From Zonotrichia leucophrys gambelii (lineage: Eukaryota > Chordata > Aves > Passeriformes > Passerellidae), in the NCBI RefSeq assembly GCF_028769735.1, contig NC_088170.1, forward strand, positions 50,191,585 to 50,255,584: 64,000 nt of DNA. Direction: 5' to 3'. Each line of letters opens with the position of its first letter. The stretch's first letter is position 1. This document shows positions 38,926 to 52,439 of the stretch, in pieces. The notes beneath the pieces are model-generated. The model saw only the letters and a program-made list of their open reading frames with translations. It had not been told where the DNA came from and did no database searches. Both the position numbers and the translations under genes were made by a program.

Positions 38926-41900
38926 CTGTTATACAAAGGAAAAATGTGCAGAACAATACATGTGAGTGTGTGCTCAGACTTACAAACACCAGTGTATGCA
39001 TGGCATATAAGTCTCAATATCTAAGCTTTCTTGAAAGTATCTCAAAGAAATAACTCATATATAGAGGAATGCTTGCAGTGAATTATTACAGAATCTTGAT
39101 CTTCTAATCTGAAAATATCATTACTGAATTATTTTTCTATCAATCAATCATACCAATTTATGGAGTGTAACAGTGGAAAAAATTGCTACCCACTGACAGA
39201 TAAACCAAAATTTAGAAAGGCTGCCAGAAAACACAACGTAGTACCTGAAAAAAGTATTAAACCATTGTTTTCTAGTGGGCTCTGAAAATGTTTCAATGTA
39301 AAAACAATGTTATGAGTAGAAATGAAAAATATTCTGTAATTTCCTGGTTTAGTATGGTTCTCCTTCTAATTTTAGCAAAATAACCACAAAATATTAAAAA
39401 AGAAGGAAAAGAGAAAAAAACCAAAAAGAACCCCAAACAGGTTTATGCATTTATTTCTTCAGAAAAGAAAGAGCATCTTTACTGCAGTTCAAAGTACCAC
39501 TTAATAGAAATATTCATCATGGCTTGAAGCCTACTTCTCAAATGGCAAACTGGAGCAGAAATGAACACACTGGCTTGAGCTAGGTCATTTCCAGCCTTCT
39601 TTTTGTACTCAGCTTTTAATGAGACGAACCTTAATGTAGTAATGGCAAAGAGCTCCTTCAACCTTCCAGCAAAGTGTACTGAAAAAGGGAGCAGCATTTT
39701 TGTGTAAATACATTGAGAAAGCATACCATCCCAAATGGCACTTCAATCAAAGGCCCAAATTTATTGTTCTTCACAGATTGCATTTTTCAACGCCTTTAAA
39801 CCCCGCGGGTTTATCAAAAGAGAAGCTCTAGTGATTGCTTTCATTAATGTTATGTTTTGTCAAAGTCTTCAATGTGAATTATCTATCTAGTATGGACAGA
39901 AAAAGCCTTACAGTGCCCAAAAGGACTAGTTACGTATTAGCACATTAGCTGTCTTGGATTCTATAGACTGTACTGGGGTGAACAGTCCTATCAACTTAAA
40001 AATTGACTTCCCCTTTCAATAGGGTCTTAGCTCTTTGTTCCTTTAAATTCAAACCTAGGTCTTTTTATATTCGTTACCAGAAAAGTATAGATCTAAGTGT
40101 ATCCTAAATGCAATTTTGAAAACCTGCATAGTAGAAATCTAAAATTTCTAAAGAAAGGAGACAAAAGTTTATTGATTAAACCCAATTATAGAGTCAGGTT
40201 CATAATAAAACTCAATATTGATCTGTGGGCATGATGCTAACATAATCAGTCACATTTAGAAATTTAGCCCCAGATCATATTGATCCATGTCAAGTCCAAC
40301 TTTCAGCTGTGTTTGTGGATGGGAGAATTATTTAATTCAAGCTGAAGGATCTGCAACATCAAATCCTAGAAAGATGCAGAAACTAATTCATATCACTTGG
40401 CTTTGCATTGTCAAAGCAAGAGTCACATCCATGTGACAGATTTCACCAAGGTGGATGTAGCAAATAAACAGTATGACAATATATCGATGGTGTAAGGTAT
40501 GAGACCATCACCCCAGACAAGCAGCAGCATGTATTTTAAATGCTTGAAATATCTGTAGCATATGTGATTACACAGATTAGCAATATTTCAATGAGCATTA
40601 GACCTGCCTATCATTAATGACAAATCTAGCTCATATTTTTTGACATAGGTACAACAAATGCTCTCTCTTAATTAGTGCAATCTAACCGCATTTAAACACA
40701 TTAATTCAAAGATAAACAACTGACATCAACACAACTACACTACCAAAAGTACTGAACAACAGATGAAGTTATCTGTAGCTTTCAAAATGTTCAAACCCAG
40801 ATAAAACTCTTTTCAAGTCCATTATATTTATTGTGACTTATTTCAGCATTTCTTATAAATTTTCCTTCTTATATCAGGTTTATCATATACTATAAACATT
40901 TCTCATAGTAAGACATATGACAAAAAAGAATTTGTAATAATATTTCTTTTTGCCATCACTTAGAAAATTATACAGAGCTGAATCATTCTTAAAATAACCT
41001 TTTGGTTTTTTCTCTGGTTAACCACATCAATATATAAAAAAAATCCCCCTTTTTAAGAGAGAAGGTGTAAGTACTGACAAGTAATTTCAGTATTTTGAAA
41101 TCAGGAGATTGGATGTTGGAAATGAAACAGATCCAGCACACTGATACAGTATCCAGATGACCATAATGAGTAATGAGACCTATTGAACACAATACAGCTC
41201 GTGAAAGCAGAATTTGCTATTACATAATTTGGGCAAAATAAGCAAAAGTATTGATTTGAAAGTATAAATATTTGCTAGGTTTAATTCTAAAAGAAAGATC
41301 CATGACTGATCATCTTTTTGCATGAATCAAGTAGTACAAATAACATTGTCAAACAGTCACAGAATATCTGTTATCAAATATATTTAAGCAACAGAAAAAC
41401 AACTAAAAACTTACCTTTGCCAGCTGTAGGCAAGCACGAAATAACAGAAAAATAGATCTAGAGTAATACATTACATTTTTGTTTATTGCTAGGACGCACA
41501 AACAAGATAATTGGCAAACATTTTGAAACAAAAAGGAATTAAAACAAATTTAAGAATTTGAGCAAGAATCACGAGCAATTCATAAATGGTATATGACTGT
41601 GACTAAAAAATTACTCAAGGCTCTACTTCAAAAATTGTTAGTAATTACTTTTTTAAAATTCTTACATAAATGAGCTTTAGATGTCCTGTTCAAACAGCAA
41701 GCAAATGCAAAAGGCATATAAGGAGCTATATTGTCACAAAGAAAAAAATACGAATTCATTTTTTACTACAGTTTCTCAATCTTGGAAAATATTGGGAAGA
41801 TATCTGGGGAGAGCACTGAAGCAGTAATATTTTTCTTGCTTTTTCACAATTAGTTTTTCTTCCTTCTTAATCAAATTTGTTGCCATGCTTTCCATGTTGC

Positions 41901-44900
41901 CTTTAACTCAAAATCATTGGCTGCTATTTCTATGTTGCACTGCCTGTTTCAGGTTGTATATTTTATCTTTTCGAAATGATCTTTTTTTTAATCAAGATAG
42001 GACAAACAAATATATTTGCAAGCAATGCTAAAAACTAACAAAAGCTATTACAGAAGTTTTAGCACATTCTTTGGATGCTCTTTTAGACAAAGATACTCAT
42101 TAGGGCAGAACAGCATTTTAAGTATGCCTTTTGCCATCTTTGCAAGAAACTTTAAATTTTAGTCCAGCTGCAAATGCTTTAAAATCATCACATCCTCAGT
42201 GACTCAGATCAGAGTTGAGTGAATTAAGACTACCAAGATTTTTATGTTTATGGCACGCTATCAAGTAGTTCTAGCATCCCTACCCAGCATCTCTGCCTCG
42301 TTCCAGCCTAGAAGCAAATACACATTTCTTGCATCATCTGCTCTGTGCTAGGGTGAACCACAGGTACTGGCCTTGCTGAGTGGTGACCTACTCCTTTTTG
42401 TGCCTCTCAGTAACATCCCTCCTTGATTTTAAGCATCGAAAAAGCAATTTGAACCAGCTCAGGCAAGCAGGAAAGAAGAGAAGGTAGAGGCAAGCAATCT
42501 AGTATTGTAGGGATTAAAAAGATTTAAAGACTAAGACTGGTAGGGTAAGAACTATGACTCTGTTCCAGAAGGGGCTGGAACTGGTTGGAAAAGACAGTGG
42601 TAAGACATGCATTACATTCCCTCAAGTGCCACTCCAGACAGATGGTGACAGCTTGCACTGGGAACATTTTGACTCCTGATCATTGACCAGGACTCCAAAG
42701 TACTACACAGGCCAAAGAGACAATCTGTGACCCCAGAACTTTATAATTTAGGTATCAGGCCATGAAATAACTTCTGCAGAGAAAGTGGCAGAGAATGAGA
42801 AAGCAGCTGGCCCGTATGGTCTGACTGCTGGGCTGGGGATACCACACAGACTGATTGCCAGCATTTTGTTGAAGGGCAGGTTTGAAGAGGATTGTGGAAA
42901 GTTTTACATGCTCCTGACTAGTACAGAAGAGAGCACACAGGTGAGTTACTGGTTGCCTAAGGTGGTGAAGGCTGGTGTAAACATTTTCTTTCTAAAAGGG
43001 AGACAGGGATGGCTGGAGGCAAGCAGGAAATGGACATAAGGGGAATGGGGAAACATGCAGGGAGGATGGAGTTACTAAAAGGGTATGGTGGACATAAAGC
43101 TGCAAAACCTGCCGAGAAAACTATGTCAAATAAAAAAATACCTTTGACTTGTTTGTTTCTAAAAATGTAATGAATTGCAAGAGATTACCTCTTCCAATTC
43201 TTTACCCCTCTGAACTCATGAGGGTGTAGGTTCAGAATGATGTTTGGCTTTGTATTTCTTCATTAAGACCTGACAATTCCCTCATGTGCTGCTTTTAACT
43301 CCTAGGTTATGAACAAGTTATTAGCAGTGCTGAGCACTCCAGCAGGCTTTTCAACTGTATGAATGTATCTCCTAATACATTGCTCATTAAAAAGGTATCA
43401 CTTCCTGAACCTTTATGTGATTCAAATTAACCTGTTTTTCATTGGTGCTTTCCCTGAAACATTAATGTCCTTGGGAAACTTCTGGCAATTCTACAGTCAT
43501 GCATCCTTAAAGATTCTATTCTTTCATTCAACATGCTTATGCAGAACAGTGGATCTGAAGGTCAGTCTCCTTTTCTTGATCATTGCTGACATTAGTCTAT
43601 CTTCACTTTTGTTTTGGAGTCACCAAATACCACAACACTGCTACACCATGTTACTTAGAGATGAAAAAATTGACTAGTATACATTTTAGAAGTTGGACAA
43701 GTACAACAGTAGTTTGATTCTGTTAAATACCACTTTCAGATATTTTTCTAACGACCAAGAAAATTTCAGGATGAAAGAACATTTTTTTCTAAGCACAATA
43801 CAGAAAAATATTGAAACATTTCTCCTCAAGTTGATTTTTTTTTTTACATCCTGCAGTTTAAAGATATTTAATTTTCTCCAAGTTATTGAAAATTCTTTTG
43901 GAACATTTTGTCCGGGTGAATTGATTTTTCATCTTAGAGGATAAAGAAAATGGGGACAGACTTTTGAGGTCTGAATGCCATTAACTGACATTTGTTTTGC
44001 AAAACCCAAGCTGGTTTTCTGCTTCTGTACATGGAGATGTCATTGCATGATATACTGCAGAAACTAAAACACTGTGATCTCCTATTGGCTGGAAATGCTT
44101 AAATTGTGCATCAATAGGAAACTAAAGATCATAAAAATAGTAACTGAGAAATCATCTGTTCAAAACTGTATTTCCTGATACTAAAAATGTGCCATAGAAG
44201 CAAAGAAAAAAATGGAAATTAATTTCATTTAATACATATGCCAGCTCTCAAGTATGTGCTGTTATATCTTGATTAAAATAAAAGACACTTAGCTTCATGT
44301 AAACATTTTTCTAGGGGAAAAGAAAATGAACTTATGAAACTGAATCTATTTAAATGTGACAAAAGGTCAGCTATAGAGTCTCTTCTTAGGAGTAAAACTA
44401 TGTCTCAAGAAATTCAGCACAGCATATATTTAAAGGAAGAAGGACTCTTAGAAAATTATTTAAGGTTATATTTAAAAACCCCAATTCCTGAAGTTTTTTA
44501 AAAACTGATTAATTTGATTATGCCCATTTCTACCCCAAGTATAAGGGATGAAATAAAAAATTTCCTCATGTAGAGAGTACTGGGATATTACAGAAATCAG
44601 TCAAACAATGATTATAAATCACATTAAATTAATTTCCACAAGTTACTCTACTGTAAAAAATTTTAAGAATTATTATAAGTTATTAATTATTTTGTGAATT
44701 ATTACAAAATATCAACATTTAAGTGTATTATACCCAAAAGAAAATAATAATTTAAACATGGAATTTTGCTTTATATACAGCTCAGTCATACTAGTTTGTG
44801 TAAGTAGATACATAAGCATGACAGAAAAATGCATCATGTTCTTGGAGCTTGCCTTAAAACACCTTTAAAATAACCCTTACTTTTTTCTGTGGTTTCCAGA

Positions 44901-46469
44901 ACTGTAGTACCTCTAAAATAATGTCTAAAATAATATCAAGACGCGACAATATTGTTGTTTAATTCTTTAACACTATCAGTAATTTTATCTTTGAAAACAC
45001 AGTTTCAGTATATACAAATTTGTGATTGCTTTCTGTACTTTTTTCTTTCTATAATTTTCACTATCCCATGGTCAGAGTTTTCTAGTTGCTTTCACTTCCA
45101 GGTAAACACTGTGTCCAAAAGCAGGAGCAGGTCCTTGGCTACTGCTGTCAGTAGTCACTTCTCTTGTACTTTCTAACTGATGCCCATAAAGCAGGGACAT
45201 TAGGCAGGAACACAGTGATCCCACCACTGAGCACAAATCCAGGGAGCTGGGAGGAGGTGAGCAGAAGCATTTTTTGGCTGTTGCCCCATCTTTGCTTTTG
45301 CAATGTTGCTTCCATCCTACTTCTCCTTAATGGCCCCATAATGAAAGATTACTTCGCAATGTGTTTCAGATTAATGCCCTTCAAAATTGCTTCACATGAA
45401 AAACAGATTTCAGTGCTTTAGTGAGATTAAACTTTTTTCAGTGATTTTGACACTGGAAAGCTCAATGACATTGAGAGTTCCTCAGGATTTTACATAAATA
45501 TTACTAAGTTTAACAAGCACATTTTACTGTTTTCTAAAAGCAAACTGATATAAGAGTAGAGGAAGAACAGAAGTTCATGAAACTGAGTGACAGAAGACTG
45601 AGGGAAGAGAATGGGTTTGGATCAACCTGCTACAGACTTCAGACACTAAACCAAGTTTAGTCTAAAACATATGTCTCCCTTCTATCACTATGCATGTATG
45701 GTTACGTGATAATGAAGAAGGATTATTGTATAATAATCACATGATGTTCCAGAAATTTGATGGCTACTACAAAAGGTCATTGAATTGCACTCAGCCTCTG
45801 TAACAACATAAAACAATGAGATTCCTTTGTGCAGATATCTACATGACAGTATACTTTCAAAGACATAATCTGAAGATTTAAAATATCTACCTCAATTTCT
45901 CTGACACTATTCTTTCCTTAAAGAAAGGTGATGAAAATTTAAACCTGAATAATTTAAAGAATTTTTTATATGTAATTTAATATTACAGTATGTGCCAAAA
46001 AAATCCAGGAGCCCATCTATTGCCTTTCAACTCACAATGTAATGCAATGCCTAAATAGCAATTTTTTGGTAACTAATATGTACAATGTATGATAAAGCTG
46101 ATCTAAATCTACAAAAATTGTGAGAATAGATTGATACTTTTCTATTCAACACTACACTGGCTGGCTAATGAAAAATACAATGCAAACTAAACACCGTCTC
46201 CATGGTAATATATGGGTCAATTGTAAGGAATATGAAGCTAATTGCTGTATTTTCATGGATTATAATAAAAATAATGACCTGCAAGTCAGGATTTCCCCTG
46301 TTGTTAATAATAATCTGAGTTAAAGAGCTTCTGGCTAACAATGAACTGCTAGATACATTTGCCTAGTGAATAAATTCTGCTTAATTAAACTTCATTGAGG
46401 GAACTGCTACATATTTTACCAGCAAAAAACCAAAACCAAAGCCACAAAAGAAAAGAAAAACCAACTTAC
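38926..46469 (-). other. CADPS2: CADPS2 intron (7,544 nt)
   Basis: Complete intron between exons 46470-46673 and 38789-38925. It is mostly AT-rich and unique. A more G-rich block at about 42340-43100 has repeat-like character but I cannot place it in a family. Small hairpin sequences lie at 39797-39813 and 45721-45738. Confidence 0.9.
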
Positions 46470-46673
46470 AAAGTGGAGATATATCTGTGTTGGCATTGCC
46501 TCCCTTAAGGTTCATCTTCTGAGCTTGACTTGCAGGAACAGGCTTGTAGGATTGACCTGTGGCTCTGTACATGGCTTGAACCCAGAGTATTCTATCCTGC
46601 TCATCATCACTGGCAAATATCACAGTATCGCCCTCTTTAACAGCATTGAAAAACATCCGACCACCCTGGAGAC
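46470..46673 (-). CDS. CADPS2: CADPS2 exon: C-terminal half of PH domain
   Basis: 204 nt, the largest CADPS2 exon here: 2 nt + 67 codons + 1 nt. It encodes the C-terminal PH-domain strands and helix, with motifs [39 protein letters not shown] and then QSYKPVP. The helix with the Trp in ILWVQAM is the usual C-terminal PH helix. The tail ([10 protein letters not shown] to DISPL) is a linker that differs between CADPS and CADPS2. The acceptor is TCCTTCAG and the donor CTTT followed by GTAAGTTGG. The final T joins AT of the next exon to make a Tyr codon. Confidence 0.96.
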
Positions 46674-47832
46674 CTGAAGGAGTAAATAAGAAGGTAATCT
46701 TGATAAATACAAGTTACTTCTCAATCACCATCAATGTTTATTACATTACTGGCTTTACTCAGAGTATGTGCGTGTGTGGAGGGGTGTGCTAAAACATTTT
46801 ATAGGTATTTATAGACCTAGAAATAAGATAAATCTAGAGCTATAAGGATCAAATGGTAATACATAGAAGTAACATAAGTAAAATAAATATAGAAATCACA
46901 TGAGAAAATATTTACATGACTCCACTTTAAATTCAGCTCCAAGTTATTTCTTAATAATCTTCTCTCTGCCATATGCTATTTTGCTTTTTTTTAAACATAT
47001 TCTCCTTCCTGGTCATATTTTATTAGCTGGAAATCCCTGTCAACTTTATCTCTTATTGAACAGAGACAACTCCATATCCTTTATCAGTGCTGCTCTTCCT
47101 TAGCCCTTTTTCTCATTCCAGTGTTTTTCTTTCTGAGAGCACGTAAGGAGAACAGGACACAACAGTCAACGTGGCTGTGCTGGGGATTTCTTTATGACAG
47201 AATTGTTTCAGTTTTCCAAATGCCATCTGAGCATTGTTTACCTTCTCAATTATCCTGAACGTTGACACAACATTTTCAAAGATAAATCTTTAATGTCTCA
47301 GAAGTCTCCTAATTCCATAACCCTCCACTACATAGGCAGGATTGTTTTTCTACGCATGGGATTTCCCTCTTCCATTTTAATATTAACTTATGGAGATTTT
47401 ACTGTTATGTCAAAATTGATTTTTGATTACTATGAGTAACTTGTCTTTTACAGGCATTGTCATAATTTGTCTTCTTTTCTAAATTATTTATGAATATACT
47501 TAACAGTATACTGCCATGGGCCACCACCATCAAAAAGAGAAAAGGGGAAGACTAACTAGTATTCACAATTTTCTCCTTGTATTATATGTGATCTTACAAT
47601 GTTTCAGGAAACTTTAGTGTAAAGTTTATTTTTCATTAGTCTTACAACAAACTTATTTCTAAAAGCATGATTTTTCACATCAGAATGTCCTAGTGGAGTA
47701 ATTGTCAAAGAATCTTGGGATTTTTTTTCTGTCAAAGAAACTTGGGAGTTTTTGCTGCTAGATCAAAAGGAGCAAATTGAAACAGCTTTTTTACACAAAT
47801 ATATTGAGCTACTTCAAAATAATGAAAAGTAC
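46674..47832 (-). other. CADPS2: CADPS2 intron (1,159 nt)
   Basis: The shortest intron in the window, separating two PH-domain exons. I see nothing beyond unique AT-rich sequence. Confidence 0.9.
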
Positions 47833-47941
47833 CTGTGTGAGGAGCTGTGTAATCCACAGTGTATCCTTCCAGCTGCATCAGTTCTTGAGGCTCAGACTTC
47901 TTTTCTCTGTAACTGCACATTGCAAATGTGTATTGGCTAAC
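47833..47941 (-). CDS. CADPS2: CADPS2 exon: central PH-domain strands
   Basis: 109 nt, 36 codons plus one base. It begins [20 protein letters not shown] and continues through [16 protein letters not shown]. This forms middle beta-strands of the PH domain, where CAPS proteins carry the conserved [14 protein letters not shown] and GYTVDYT motifs. The acceptor is TTATTCAG, immediately followed by GTTAGCC, so the exon itself starts with a donor-like GT. The donor is CACACAG followed by GTACTT. It ends in phase 1; the last G is completed by GT at the start of the next exon to give Gly. Mammalian CADPS2 as I recall it has Asp and Pro where this copy has Ala and Thr (TAPHT), which looks like lineage variation in a loop. 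Confidence 0.95.
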
Positions 47942-49829
47942 CTGAATAAGAAAGGACTTCTTAATTAATGAATTGCATTCCAGAATTGTATAAGAAATGT
48001 ACCATGGTTTAAATTAGCTTTCATTTGCACTGAATAAATAAATCCACTTTTTTTTTCCCCTTTCCCAGAAGCATTTACAGTGTAAAATTTTTCCTCCTTT
48101 ATTTCCCCTTTCTGCCAAAATGAAGGAAAAAAAGCTCTAAAACAAATCACCCACGAACACACATCTCTGCACTTTTCTGAAATACATTTTGGGCAGGGGC
48201 TTTATGAAAAAATGAAGAGAAGCCATTTAGATTCTGGTAGTGAAAACACTTAGTATATTGGTACTGACCAAATTATTCAGTATACTGTAAGAGGAAAAAT
48301 AACTATATTCCAAGAAACTGAGAGAACAAGAACTTTTATGTATAAAAGTACTGTTTGCAGAATGAGTGGCACAATTACCATGAAACTGCTATAATCTGGC
48401 CAATTCTAGCTAATGATGGCAAGTATTAGAACCTTCAGTTTGATTTTACAGTCTAATTTCTGTGTCTTTTGCATCTGTGTTCTCACCCAGCCCTCTCGTG
48501 CTGCTTGGCTCACGAGACAAGGTACCGTGTAGGCCAAGCTGCTTGCAGCTGGCATGGACAACATCAGCCACTTGTCATCAAGTACAATTATCAATAAACT
48601 TATGAAGCAATAAGAAGAGAATCTGTCACCAGGTGGTTTTTGACTCTGTAGACAGAATACAAAATTATAAGGATAGATGAGGAAAAGCTGACTGGAAAGA
48701 TAAAGAATGATAAAGAAAGACATGTAATATCTGTGAAGAGAAAAGCAATCACTGGAAGAAAACTGAGGTGTTCCCAGTTTTACATGTAGAGCAGGGAGGA
48801 TTATAGAAGATGACCAGAAGAAAGAGCACATCAATCTGTGAACACTTGAAACTAAAGGGAACTGAATGTATATGTACCTCTGAAACTCTCATCTCCAAGG
48901 ACTGTAGGATACCTGGCCAACAGACTTGTTTAAAGCTATCTGTAAAATTATGCTATGATTTCCAGACAGGTAAGGAGCTCATCTGATATATAGTGGATAG
49001 TTTTTATTTTGACTGCTGATTGCTCAGCTAACTTATCTAAATTTATTGTTTTAGCTACAACTTTAGGAATGATCCTTTTTAAAGTAAAAACTGGACAGCT
49101 GATTTCAGCTTAATTAATATATTTGCTGGTGCTGTACCTTTACTCTTTCTAAAAGATTGATGCTTTTTGAAAATAAGAATGGAATGTGTGATTATTATCT
49201 AGGTAATGCTCTAAAAATATTCATTATTTTATGTATTGGGCCTTTTTGAAACAGGACTATGCTATCTATGTGTGTGCAGTGCAGGGTGACTGAACATCCC
49301 TGGCACAGCCTGTACAAGCAAAAGGAACAGGTGTAACAACTCTCTGTAAAATGGCCATCGGGTCTCCAATGCCAAATTGGTATCTCCAGACCCATAGCAG
49401 GAGTCTACAGGGGAGAGAAACTACACATAGCTCTTCTAGTTTTAGTTATTTCTTTAGTTAAGCAAAGACAGTTTTACAAGGATAGGAATTTGAGAGACAC
49501 TGTCAGGCAACTGAAACTGAGCGTCAGCTTTCCACATCAGATTTGGTACATTTGCTTAAATGGGCACACCAAGACCACCTTAAATATACATAAACACAAA
49601 GGAAAATCTAGTCTACACCAAAATTCAGATTTTCAGGCCTGTTCAGAAAATTCTTTTCAGGATTTTTTCCGAAAGGGACTACTACAAGCAGTCAGTCCAT
49701 CCTTCAGCATTACAGGCATAGCAGAATTGAACCTCACTATTTGTGCATTGAGCCCACAGTTTTGCTTTCATTCATAGAAAATTTTAGAAAATTACCATAC
49801 TTTGGTTTAAATATTTTAAATATTTGACA

Positions 49830-50205
49830 GAGCAGGGCCTTGCAGACAGGGTCCAGCTGGAAGCAGGACAACCAGCCCCAGCCCCAGCCCTGCGCACAGG
49901 CCAAGGATGGACTGGGATGTGGGAACTGGAGACCAGCCCTGCTGTGGCATTTCTGGGGCTGGGATGATGGCCCCAGGAGGCTCAAATGGGAGTCTGGGCT
50001 GTGGGCAGAGACAGCCAGGGCAGGTGGTCTCCTTTGTCACTAAGGGATGTCCCCACCGGGCACACAGCCCCTGTTTCGTGTGCTGGGAGGAGGTGTCACT
50101 GCACACCTGGCAGCTGCCTCTGTGGGGTCTGCTACAGGCCAGCACTGGGCTGCCCGCTCCAGGGCTCAGCAGCAAGAATTACCCCAGTGGTTTGTGTGTC
50201 TGGAG
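49830..50205. other. GC-rich island of unknown nature in AT-rich intron
   Basis: About 375 nt, rich in G and C (CAGCCCCAGCCCCAGCCCTG, GGGATGATGGCCCCAGGAGG and similar), between AT-rich flanks. Several overlapping frames on both strands stay open through it, which GC-rich, stop-poor sequence would do by chance. There are few CpGs, so it is not a typical CpG island. I recognise no protein or repeat family. An unlisted LTR or other avian repeat, a mini-satellite-derived segment or a regulatory element are all possible. Confidence 0.6.
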
Positions 50206-51349
50206 AAAAATTATCCGTGGAACAAACGACTGACTTTTCAAACATCTGACCAGGTGAAATTAAAAGGATAGAAGTGGATCTGCATTCCAATTACTGGAGG
50301 AAGATATCAGGCAGTAAATTAAGCAAAACACATCAGGTCTGACGGAGGCTTTTTACCAACCATGTTACATCCCTGTCTTTGTCTGGTTTAAATTAATAAC
50401 CTTATAGAGAAGAGACTGGATACTAAAGGATAAAAATAAAAAAAATGAAGAGGTTAAAATTTCCAGATACTGTAACCTTTCTATAATGTTGATCTGTTCT
50501 TTCAGAAACCACTAACAACTTGTAAAAGGTGCAGCAATAATGAAGGTTCACATTACTCACATCACACTCGGAAAAAGTCAACATTATTCATCTAATGTCA
50601 CAACTGAGTTAAATTTACAAAGTGTGTGTAAACCATACTAGTAGCCTCTGTTCTGGCACTGAATTTCATGTCCTTGATGTTTTACTACTGTAAGCTAAAA
50701 GTTAATACATAGAGGAAGACACGTCAATATGTCAATAATGTATCAATACAACAGACTGGTCCATTACTGAATGCTTATTTCACATGTATTGACTTCAGCT
50801 TATTGCCAGTGAATGTATCACAGCAGGACTATATCAATGAGCCAGAGCTGTCAGGACAGTAAATATTGATTTAACATTGTATTTTTTATATAGCTTTATT
50901 GAATTGATAGCTGTTTTAAAATGAAATAGATGACTAAATCCCATCACAGTAGGAAAATTCCTGTAATATTCTCCTCCAGTATTTCAATTTCAGCATAGAG
51001 AGGAGAAAATAGTTAAAATTAACTTGACTGGAATAAACCAGTCTTCCAGATGATGGTTCCATATTACACACACATGAAGACTGTGTGTCTGTTAGATGTA
51101 CAATTTAAAAATCAGATGACACCTGTGGTTTAGAGGAAAAGAACAAATTCATTCTTTCTGTGAAAGGAGTGACAAGTAGGAAAAGTGTTGAAGAAAAGCA
51201 CGAAGGACAAGGGAGGGTGCAGTATTATTGTTTTTCTTTGCAACTTGAAATTATTTTCTCTTCACAGCCATGCCTTGACAGCTATCCTATATAGAGATCT
51301 TCCCAACAAATATTAAGAGTCACAAAATGTCCTCATCACTTCACACAGT

Positions 51350-51389
51350 GAAAAAATCAGAAAACCAAATGAAAAATCAGAAACCAAAT
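51350..51389. repeat. Tandem duplication, about 20-bp unit x2
   Basis: GAAAAAATCAGAAAACCAAA(T) is followed directly by GAAAAATCAGAAACCAAAT; the copies differ only in A-run length. Confidence 0.85.
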
Positions 51390-52439
51390 GAATTCTGTAG
51401 ACTTTACAGAATTTCCTTCAAATATTCTTGGCTTTTAACATTAATAAAGAACTTGTTCAGTTGGTATTTTTTTTACAACCTTATGATTTTAATCACTTAG
51501 GAGTATGAGGAGACCAGGTGAGTGTGACTGATGGAGAAATCAGACTTTCTGTAAAGCAGTTTTAGAAGTTTTTTTCCTTAAAAAGCCTCATTAACAGACT
51601 TCAGTCTTTGTATGATACTTATGGAGACTCAGATTTTAAGAGTTTTCTGTCAATAAAACAAAGGAGACAGAACAGTAATCTCTGAACTTACTGTGAAGAA
51701 CATCAAATGTAATCTGAAGACAAACACCAACTGAAAACAACGACTTTTTTCCAAAGACTCCCTAAAATCATTAATTTCTCTGTTTTGACCACTCAAAATC
51801 TACTTTTCTATTTATCTCAGGTCAATATCACCATTCACTAGCATGTGAAAATAGTAACAGTTCAGGTTTGGACCAAAAGTTATAAAATATGAACACCATT
51901 TTTGTGGCCAAGAACAACTACTGCACCAAATTTTATGTAACAATTATATAATTTTACCCAGTTTAATGCTACAAGAAAGGAAAAAAATAGCATTATTTTA
52001 AAAAATCAGCAAAAGTTCTTAATATAGGTATTGTTGCTTTAATTTCAAAGGCAGGAAATATTTGCTGAGATAGAATAAATTAAACAGTAAGTACAATCCA
52101 TTTTGTAATACATGAATTTATTTCAAATTGAGTGCTGTCAAAGCCGTCATTGGACTATTACAAGGTCACAAAAATTTCATCCAGAAATTTATAGGTTTCA
52201 GTTGAAACATTGCTCAGTGTATGGATCCATTTATATATGTGTGTAAAACTTGGTAACATTTCTGTTTACTAGGTATACAAATTAAAAAAAAAAAAAGCTG
52301 GGTGTCTCTGTGCTGCAAGAAGTCGGGAGTAGTCCTGCATGTGCTGCCTGAAGATACTGGTTTACAAACTATTCCAGAAATCATACATAATTTACAGTCC
52401 AAGAATTATTTTATTGAAATTCCATGGCTGGCTACTAAC

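Larger units (their letters stand above)
47942..52439 (-). other. CADPS2: CADPS2 intron (4,498 nt)
   Basis: Complete intron between exons 52440-52506 and 47833-47941. It contains the GC-rich island at about 49830-50205 and a short tandem duplication at 51350-51389. The rest is AT-rich with no recognised repeat. Confidence 0.9.

Noticed and set aside
48406..48834. 142-codon minus-strand open frame, the longest in the window
   Set aside because: No recognisable domain and low-complexity hydrophobic content. It lies inside a CADPS2 intron, and open frames of this size are expected by chance in 64 kb.
49816..50271. Cluster of overlapping frames on both strands
   Set aside because: They arise from GC-rich, stop-poor sequence. 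No frame resembles a known protein, and none has coding support over the others.
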